A stretch of DNA of 17,867 bases, taken from positions 1 to 17,867 of the forward strand of contig JBAZLD010000021.1 in the NCBI GenBank assembly GCA_041650475.1. Reading direction: 5' to 3'. The translations under genes and the position numbers were made by a program. This stretch comes from JAIPGX01 sp041650475. Lineage in GTDB: Bacteria > Babelota > Babeliae > Babelales > UASB340. Under the pieces are notes generated by a model. It had not been told where the DNA came from, did no database searches, and saw nothing but the letters and a program-made list of their open reading frames with translations. Of this stretch, positions 13,397 through 17,867 are shown one piece after another. Within the stretch, counting starts at the first letter, position 1, and every line of letters begins with the position of its first letter.

Positions 13397-14710
13397 ATGG
13401 AAAATCAGCCGCAAACGAAGTTCCAGAATCCTTTGGCGTATCTGAAATTATTCTTCCGCAGAAAATGGCTCATTATCGGCCCGCTTTTTGCCGGTGCGGT
13501 CCTTGGCATTGCAGCAGCGCTTGTACTCCCGCCTGTATACGAATCTAAGGCCATCATTTTAGTCGAGGAACAGCGCACTATTAATCCTCTTATCCAGGAT
13601 CTTGCTGTATCAACCAGCTTTGCCCAGCGGCTCCAGGCTATCAGGGAAGAGATCTTAAGCTGGAATAATCTGGCAGACCTGGTCAAAAAGCTAAGCCTTG
13701 ATAAAAAAGTCGACAGCGCCTCAGGATACGAAGACCTTATTGCAGAACTCCGTAAAAAAATAGTTGTCCAGATGAACGTTCAGAACCTTATCCAGATATC
13801 ATACCGCAATCAGAATCCCCAGCAGACATATTTAGTCGTCAAGACCCTTACCGATACATTTATCGAAGAAAATCTCAAAACCGTCACACGCGAAACCGAT
13901 GTCGCAATCGATTTCTTAAAGGAACAGCTTCAGGTTTATAAAAGGAAGATCAAGGAGTCTGAAGTTTCCGATCTGCAGGACCAGTTGGCGCGCCTTTCAA
14001 TAGATTCCACCGAGGAGCATCCTTTGGTCAAAGAGCTTAAAGCCAAGCTTGATGCTGCAAAAAAAGAAATGGATTCCGGCGAGTACAAGGTGGCTGATCA
14101 GGAAAAACCGGTTACTGCGCAGATGCGCCAGGCATTGAAGCAGGAACTTGACCGTTTAACCGGCCAGGAGGCTGTCGGCGCAGCCGTTGCTACGGTCCCG
14201 GGCACCATCAATCCCGATACTCTGGCAGATCCGAATACAACGCTTTATAAAATGTTCATAATGGACAAGCTCGATTCAGCCATGGCCCGCGATATAGAAG
14301 TAAACAGGCGCATTTACGATATGCTGCTTCAGCGCTTGGAAACAGCGAAGATCACCCAGCGCCTCGAAGCCTCTAAGCAAGGGACGAAATACAATATCGT
14401 AGATCCGCCGCGTATGCCTCTCAAACCGGTCAAGCCGGCAGCGTTTATGGTTCTTATCGGCATTTTCCTCGGAGGCGCCGCAGGCGTTGGCTTGATATTC
14501 ATGCGCGAATTCATGGACCAGTCATACCTCGATATAGAAGACGCGAAACTGGGCCTTACTTTGCCGATCTTAGGCGCGATCTCGCGCATCACCACGCACG
14601 AGGAAATAGCCCAAGAACGCAACAAACAGACGCTCTGGATCTTCATAAGCGCCACAGCGGGAATGTTCATTGTCGTAATGTCCATGCTTTATTATTATCT
14701 AAAAAAGTAA
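13397..14710 (+). CDS. Wzz/GumC-like polysaccharide chain-length determinant protein
   Basis: A 437-residue inner-membrane co-polymerase. An N-terminal Wzz domain begins with a transmembrane helix (about residues 24-46: WLIIGPLFAGAVLGIAAALV) followed by PPVYESKAIILVEEQ. A long periplasmic, partly coiled-coil region (about 150-330) follows, then a second helix (about 350-372) with a Pro-rich approach (PPRMPLKPVKPAAF) typical of the family. A third hydrophobic helix sits at the very end (about 412-433), which is less usual. It sets polymer length and couples synthesis to the export channel. There is no cytoplasmic kinase domain, and the kinase is a separate gene at 15649. It starts two bases after the Wza-like stop. 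Confidence 0.9.
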   Translation: MENQPQTKFQNPLAYLKLFFRRKWLIIGPLFAGAVLGIAAALVLPPVYESKAIILVEEQRTINPLIQDLAVSTSFAQRLQAIREEILSWNNLADLVKKLSLDKKVDSASGYEDLIAELRKKIVVQMNVQNLIQISYRNQNPQQTYLVVKTLTDTFIEENLKTVTRETDVAIDFLKEQLQVYKRKIKESEVSDLQDQLARLSIDSTEEHPLVKELKAKLDAAKKEMDSGEYKVADQEKPVTAQMRQALKQELDRLTGQEAVGAAVATVPGTINPDTLADPNTTLYKMFIMDKLDSAMARDIEVNRRIYDMLLQRLETAKITQRLEASKQGTKYNIVDPPRMPLKPVKPAAFMVLIGIFLGGAAGVGLIFMREFMDQSYLDIEDAKLGLTLPILGAISRITTHEEIAQERNKQTLWIFISATAGMFIVVMSMLYYYLKK

Positions 14711-14721
14711 AATTCGAGACC

Positions 14722-15639
14722 ATGTACGAAAAATTCTACAACTTTACCGAGAAGCCGTTCAACACCACGCCTGACTCGAAATTCTTTTTTCCGAGTTCCA
14801 AGCATTCCGAGGCGTTGAACAGCCTTATCTACGCAATAAACGAGCGTAAGGGCTTTGTCGTCATTACAGGCGAGATCGGCGCAGGCAAGACCACGATCTG
14901 CCGCACGCTTTTGAACAAGCTTCACGTTAATACCAAGATTGCGACCATAATTAATACGCATCTGACTCCAAAGGACTTGATTGCCGCTATCCTGGATGAG
15001 TTCGACGTAGAATACACCAGCGGCAATAAGCAGAAGCTCCTCAAAGCGCTTAACCATTACTTGATCCAGCAGCTTGCTGCTGATATGAATGTCGTGTTGA
15101 TAATCGATGAAGCGCAGAATTTAACTCCGGCTGCGCTTGAGGAAGTCAGAATGCTTTCCAATCTCGAGACAGAGAAGGAAAAGCTTATACAGATCATTCT
15201 TCTCGGCCAGCCCCAGCTTCGCGCAAAACTCGATAATCCGAAGCTCGAGCAATTCAGGCAGCGCATTGCCGTGTATTATCACCTGAACGCATTGAACAAG
15301 GAAGAAACCCAGAACTATATTTTCCACAGGCTGTCGCTCGTGACCAATAACGGCAACGGCAATATTTTTACCCCGGAAGCGATAGATATGGTTTATGAGC
15401 ACTCGCGGGGCATACCGAGGCTTATAAATCTTACCTGCGACAGCGCATTGTTGTCAGGATATGTATATGGTTCTCCTGTGATCAATTCCAAGGTAATGGA
15501 AGAAGTTATCAAAGAGCGGGCTTTTATCCGTGGCCTGGACCGCGCAACCGAACAACTACGTCAACCAGAAATGTCATTGCGAGGGCAAGAAGCTCCAACC
15601 ACGTCATTGCGAGGGCACGAAGTGCCCGAAGCAAACTAA
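14722..15639 (+). CDS. ExeA/GspA-like AAA ATPase of the exopolysaccharide operon, with repeat-encoded tail
   Basis: A 305-residue AAA ATPase like those in XrtA-linked exopolysaccharide loci (ExeA/GspA family). It opens with the family hallmark MYEKFYNFTEKPFNTTPD. Walker A is GEIGAGKT (50-57), Walker B is VVLIIDEA (124-131), and LLGQPQLRAKL follows. Residues after about 280 are not typical: 284-305 are read from two copies of the dispersed GTCATTGCGAG repeat, giving the near-duplicate SLRGQEAP and SLRGHEVPEAN. The natural end was probably near residue 280. It starts 12 bases after the Wzz-like stop with a poor ribosome binding site, so translational coupling is likely. No exosortase gene is in the window. 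Confidence 0.88.
   Translation: MYEKFYNFTEKPFNTTPDSKFFFPSSKHSEALNSLIYAINERKGFVVITGEIGAGKTTICRTLLNKLHVNTKIATIINTHLTPKDLIAAILDEFDVEYTSGNKQKLLKALNHYLIQQLAADMNVVLIIDEAQNLTPAALEEVRMLSNLETEKEKLIQIILLGQPQLRAKLDNPKLEQFRQRIAVYYHLNALNKEETQNYIFHRLSLVTNNGNGNIFTPEAIDMVYEHSRGIPRLINLTCDSALLSGYVYGSPVINSKVMEEVIKERAFIRGLDRATEQLRQPEMSLRGQEAPTTSLRGHEVPEAN
15573..15635 (+). repeat. Two copies of the GTCATTGCGAG dispersed repeat inside the ATPase gene
   Basis: Copy 1 spans 15573-15597 and copy 2 spans 15603-15635, both beginning GTCATTGCGAGGGCA. Copy 2 keeps the inner palindrome (GGGCACGAAGTGCCC) and the GAAGCAA end. Both are read in the frame TCA-TTG-CGA. The stop TAA follows copy 2 directly. Confidence 0.88.
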
Positions 15640-15648
15640 AAGGAACCC

Positions 15649-16440
15649 ATGGGCAAAATAACTGACGCGTTAAAGAAAGCGACCGAAGAACGAATGTCCC
15701 GCATGGAGAAACTCGACCAGCACGACGAGGTCAAGTACCATTTCATAGCGCAGAAGACCGTCGAGTCTAAGATCGACCCGAAAGTAGTTGCGTTCTACGA
15801 GCCTATGTCACCGGTTGCGGAACAATACCGCATGCTGCGCACAAACCTTCTGGCATTGGATACAAAAAAGCCGGTTAAGGCGGTTGCTGTCACCAGCTCA
15901 ATTCACAATGAAGGCAAGAGCATATCTTCAGTTAACCTCGCAATATCGATGGCGCAGGATCTGAATAAAAAGAAGATCCTAATCGTCGATGCGGACCTGC
16001 GCAAGAGCAAGGTCCACAAATATCTTGGCATAACCCCGGAGATCGGATTATCCGATATCCTCAGCAATGGAACGAACGCCGATGATGCGTTCATTACTAT
16101 AAAAGGTATTGAAAACCTGACCATATTGCCTGCAGGCAAGGCGCCAAGTAATCCGGCGGAACTGCTTGGCTCTCTGAAATTCAGGAATCTGTTAAGCCAG
16201 CTGAAGGAAAAGTACGACTACATTATTCTAGACACACCGCCTGTGATCCCGGTAACCGACGCAGGTCTGATCGGCGCACAGGTTGATGGCGTTATAATGG
16301 TAATTCAAGCAGGCCGAACTCAGAAGGGCGTAATCAAACACGGAGAAGGCCTTCTTCGCCAGGCCAACGCGAAACTGCTGGGCTACATAGTAACTAACAT
16401 TCAGTACCACGTCCCGGCGTACATTTACAGATACCTATAA
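15649..16440 (+). CDS. CpsD/Wzc-type bacterial tyrosine kinase (cytoplasmic)
   Basis: A 263-residue BY-kinase. Walker A variant SSIHNEGKS is at 83-91, Walker A' LIVDADLR at 111-118 and Walker B YIILDTPP near 186-193. The C-terminus carries a short tyrosine cluster (Tyr253, 258, 260, 262) for autophosphorylation. Such kinases pair with a Wzz-like membrane protein and cycle phosphorylation to control polymer assembly, and that partner is the 13397 gene. The N-terminal 50 residues (MGKITDALKKA) are typical of XrtA-type kinases. AAAAGGAA precedes the ATG. The stop runs straight into the first REP-like hairpin, which can end the operon's transcript. Confidence 0.92.
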   Translation: MGKITDALKKATEERMSRMEKLDQHDEVKYHFIAQKTVESKIDPKVVAFYEPMSPVAEQYRMLRTNLLALDTKKPVKAVAVTSSIHNEGKSISSVNLAISMAQDLNKKKILIVDADLRKSKVHKYLGITPEIGLSDILSNGTNADDAFITIKGIENLTILPAGKAPSNPAELLGSLKFRNLLSQLKEKYDYIILDTPPVIPVTDAGLIGAQVDGVIMVIQAGRTQKGVIKHGEGLLRQANAKLLGYIVTNIQYHVPAYIYRYL

Positions 16441-16515
16441 AAAATCGGTGTCAGACACCGATTTTTTTACGCCTGGGAAAATTGGTTCAAAAATCGGTGT
16501 CTGACACCGATTTTT
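16439..16515. repeat. REP-like inverted palindrome doublet, also a likely terminator
   Basis: Palindrome 1 has arms 16439-16452 and 16454-16467, centre A, and palindrome 2 has arms 16489-16501 and 16503-16515, centre T. The core is TCGGTGTC-N-GACACCGA. The two are inverted relative to each other, as in a REP doublet. The core has the same GGxGTC-N-GACxCC skeleton as the RAYT palindromes, differing by one base pair. The first copy ends in seven T directly after the kinase stop, so it can also terminate transcription. Confidence 0.85.
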
Positions 16516-16541
16516 CACCGATTCTTAAAAGGAGCTTCAAC

Positions 16542-17867
16542 TTGAAGAAACTCATCATTAACAGACACAAACTATTCGGCACAGACGGCATTCGCGGCAC
16601 GCCAGGCGTATATCCTTTAACCAATGAAATGCTCTCGACAATCGCCAGCGCCCTTGCCCAGCATCTTTTGACAAGCCGTCATTGCGAGGGGCGAAGCCCC
16701 GAAGCAATCTCTAAGCGTTGTCGCGTCGTTATCGGCAAAGACACTCGCATGTCCGGCGGGAACATCGAAAAGATCCTCAGCGATAATATCCGCGCCTACG
16801 GCATCGACGTCATGCTCACCGGCACCATAACCACGCCCGGCCTTGCGTATTTCGTCAAAGACCTCAAGGCGGACGCCGGAATCATGATCTCCGCATCGCA
16901 TAACAAAGCCTCAGATAACGGCATTAAATTCTTCAACGACAAAGGCTATAAGTTTTCCGAAGCCGAAGAAGAGGATGTAGAGGACATCATATTTACCGAT
17001 ATGGTCCTTAAGCCCCGCCTGACAGCGTCGCGCCATAAAGGCAAATTGATCAAGGTTAAGGATTCCCATATCAAATATGCGGATTTTCTGCTCTCGACTG
17101 TCACCGGCCTCAATCTTAAAGGTTTGACCGTAGCTCTCGATTGCGCATTCGGCGCTGCGTCCCCGTTCGCAAAAAGCGTCTTCACGCGGTTAGGCGCAAA
17201 AGTAGTCGCTATTCACGATAAGCCGACCGGCCATAATATCAACGAAGGAGGCGCGATCGCCCCTTCGATTCTGAAAGAGCTCGTTCTCAAGTCTAAAGCC
17301 GATATCGGCGTTGCTGTTGACGGCGACGGCGACCGAGGCATACTCGTTGATGACCTGGGCCAGGTAGTTGACGGCGATTGCACAATCGCCATAGTCGCGC
17401 GGTTTCTGGCAAAGAATAACCAGCTGCCTAAAAACACCGTTGTCGGCACTGTAATGAGCAATCTCGGCCTGAAAGTCTGCCTTAAAGAATCAGGCGTCGA
17501 TATTATCTGCACCAATGTCGGCGACAAATACGTCCTGGAAGCTTTGTTGAATAATAACCTGAGCCTCGGCGGCGAGCAATCAGGCCATATCATATTCCTT
17601 GATTATCTCTCTACCCCCGACGGCCTTTTGACAGCTTTAAAGGTTCTGCAGGTAATGAGAGCAACGGGCCAGACTCTCAGCGAATTATGCAAGTGCATGA
17701 TCAAATATCCGCAGATCCTGGTAAATATAAAGGTAAAGGAACGCCGGCCGTTCGAGCAAATGACGGTTGTTCATGATAAATTGACACATTTTAATAATCA
17801 CTTGAAAGATGACGGGCGCATATTGTTGCGCTACTCAGGCACGGAGCTGCTCGCCAGGGTTATGGTA
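16542..17867 (+). CDS. glmM: Phosphoglucosamine mutase, partial at 3' end, with in-frame repeat insertion
   Basis: 442 codons are present, open to the window edge. The enzyme converts glucosamine-6-phosphate to glucosamine-1-phosphate on the path to UDP-GlcNAc for peptidoglycan, LPS and surface polymers. Motifs seen: GTDGIRG (13-19), catalytic serine loop SASHN (117-121, Ser119), metal loop DGDGDRG (260-266), sugar loop GGEQSGH, and phosphate-binding RYSGTE (430-435). The family end lies just past this, so few residues are missing. The start is TTG, with AAAAGGAG seven bases upstream; no other start precedes the FGTDGIRG motif. Between helix 1 and the VVIGKDTR strand it is about 12 residues longer than E. 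coli GlmM as I recall it. That stretch (46-57) is exactly the dispersed repeat. A phosphomannomutase is the alternative, less likely. Confidence 0.88.
   Translation, partial: MKKLIINRHKLFGTDGIRGTPGVYPLTNEMLSTIASALAQHLLTSRHCEGRSPEAISKRCRVVIGKDTRMSGGNIEKILSDNIRAYGIDVMLTGTITTPGLAYFVKDLKADAGIMISASHNKASDNGIKFFNDKGYKFSEAEEEDVEDIIFTDMVLKPRLTASRHKGKLIKVKDSHIKYADFLLSTVTGLNLKGLTVALDCAFGAASPFAKSVFTRLGAKVVAIHDKPTGHNINEGGAIAPSILKELVLKSKADIGVAVDGDGDRGILVDDLGQVVDGDCTIAIVARFLAKNNQLPKNTVVGTVMSNLGLKVCLKESGVDIICTNVGDKYVLEALLNNNLSLGGEQSGHIIFLDYLSTPDGLLTALKVLQVMRATGQTLSELCKCMIKYPQILVNIKVKERRPFEQMTVVHDKLTHFNNHLKDDGRILLRYSGTELLARVMV
16678..16711 (+). repeat. GTCATTGCGAG dispersed repeat inserted in frame in glmM
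   Basis: A 34-base copy with the inner palindrome GGGGCGAAGCCCC and ending GAAGCAATCTC. It is read as CAT-TGC-GAG-GGG, a different frame from the copies in the ATPase gene at 15573-15635. It keeps the glmM frame open and adds about 12 codons together with flanking bases. Confidence 0.9.

Noticed and set aside
15573..15635. Possible CRISPR-like repeat pair
   Set aside because: Only two divergent copies, no regular spacers and no cas genes; both lie inside a coding frame and match the dispersed repeat in glmM.
16617..16901. 94-residue minus-strand open frame
   Set aside because: It lies wholly opposite glmM, whose active-site motifs are clear on the + strand.

Overview
The window looks like a chromosomal segment from an uncultured Gram-negative bacterium. 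A signal-peptide outer-membrane barrel protein, a Wza/Wzz-type exopolysaccharide export set with an ExeA-like ATPase, a GH57 enzyme and a ParA fused to a glycogen-binding domain together resemble Omnitrophota (former OP3) or a neighbouring lineage. That assignment is inference from gene style; no rRNA or marker gene is present. Coding is almost all on the + strand and dense, and stop codons are 16 TAA, 3 TGA and no TAG among the intact complete genes.

Region 1 (1-3022): an outer-membrane beta-barrel protein ends at a strong terminator, followed by a GH57 alpha-amylase-like enzyme. Region 2 (3023-3900): a REP-associated tyrosine transposase on the minus strand, bracketed by inverted copies of a GGGGTCNGACCCC palindrome. 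Region 3 (4005-6225): three genes that look like one unit: a one-TM protein with a periplasmic carbohydrate-binding-like domain, a ParA ATPase with a C-terminal CBM48 domain, and a histone-H1-like lysine-rich tail fused to a translation-factor-type beta-barrel. A hairpin terminator closes it.

Region 4 (6254-12049) is accessory: a DUF4143 ATPase with a DUF5678-like partner, a TIM-barrel sugar isomerase-like gene, an AbrB/RelE-type toxin-antitoxin pair, a GHKL ATPase with an Ig-like domain, and a MNT/HEPN pair whose HEPN gene carries an in-frame TAG. A 30-bp direct repeat (8351-8380 and 10872-10901, one mismatch), derived from the isomerase 3' end, brackets the toxin-antitoxin plus GHKL segment. 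This suggests a small inserted cassette.

Region 5 (12050-12394) is a hairpin-rich intergenic stretch with a consensus promoter and four 10-bp-phased repeats. Region 6 (12395-16440) is an exopolysaccharide operon: small HTH regulator, Wza-like export protein, Wzz-like chain-length protein, ExeA-like ATPase, and CpsD-like tyrosine kinase. Region 7 (16441-17867) is a REP-like palindrome pair and then glmM, cut by the window end. The glmM gene carries a dispersed GTCATTGCGAG repeat inserted in frame, adding about 12 residues. The same repeat, read in another frame, forms the C-terminal tail of the ExeA-like ATPase.
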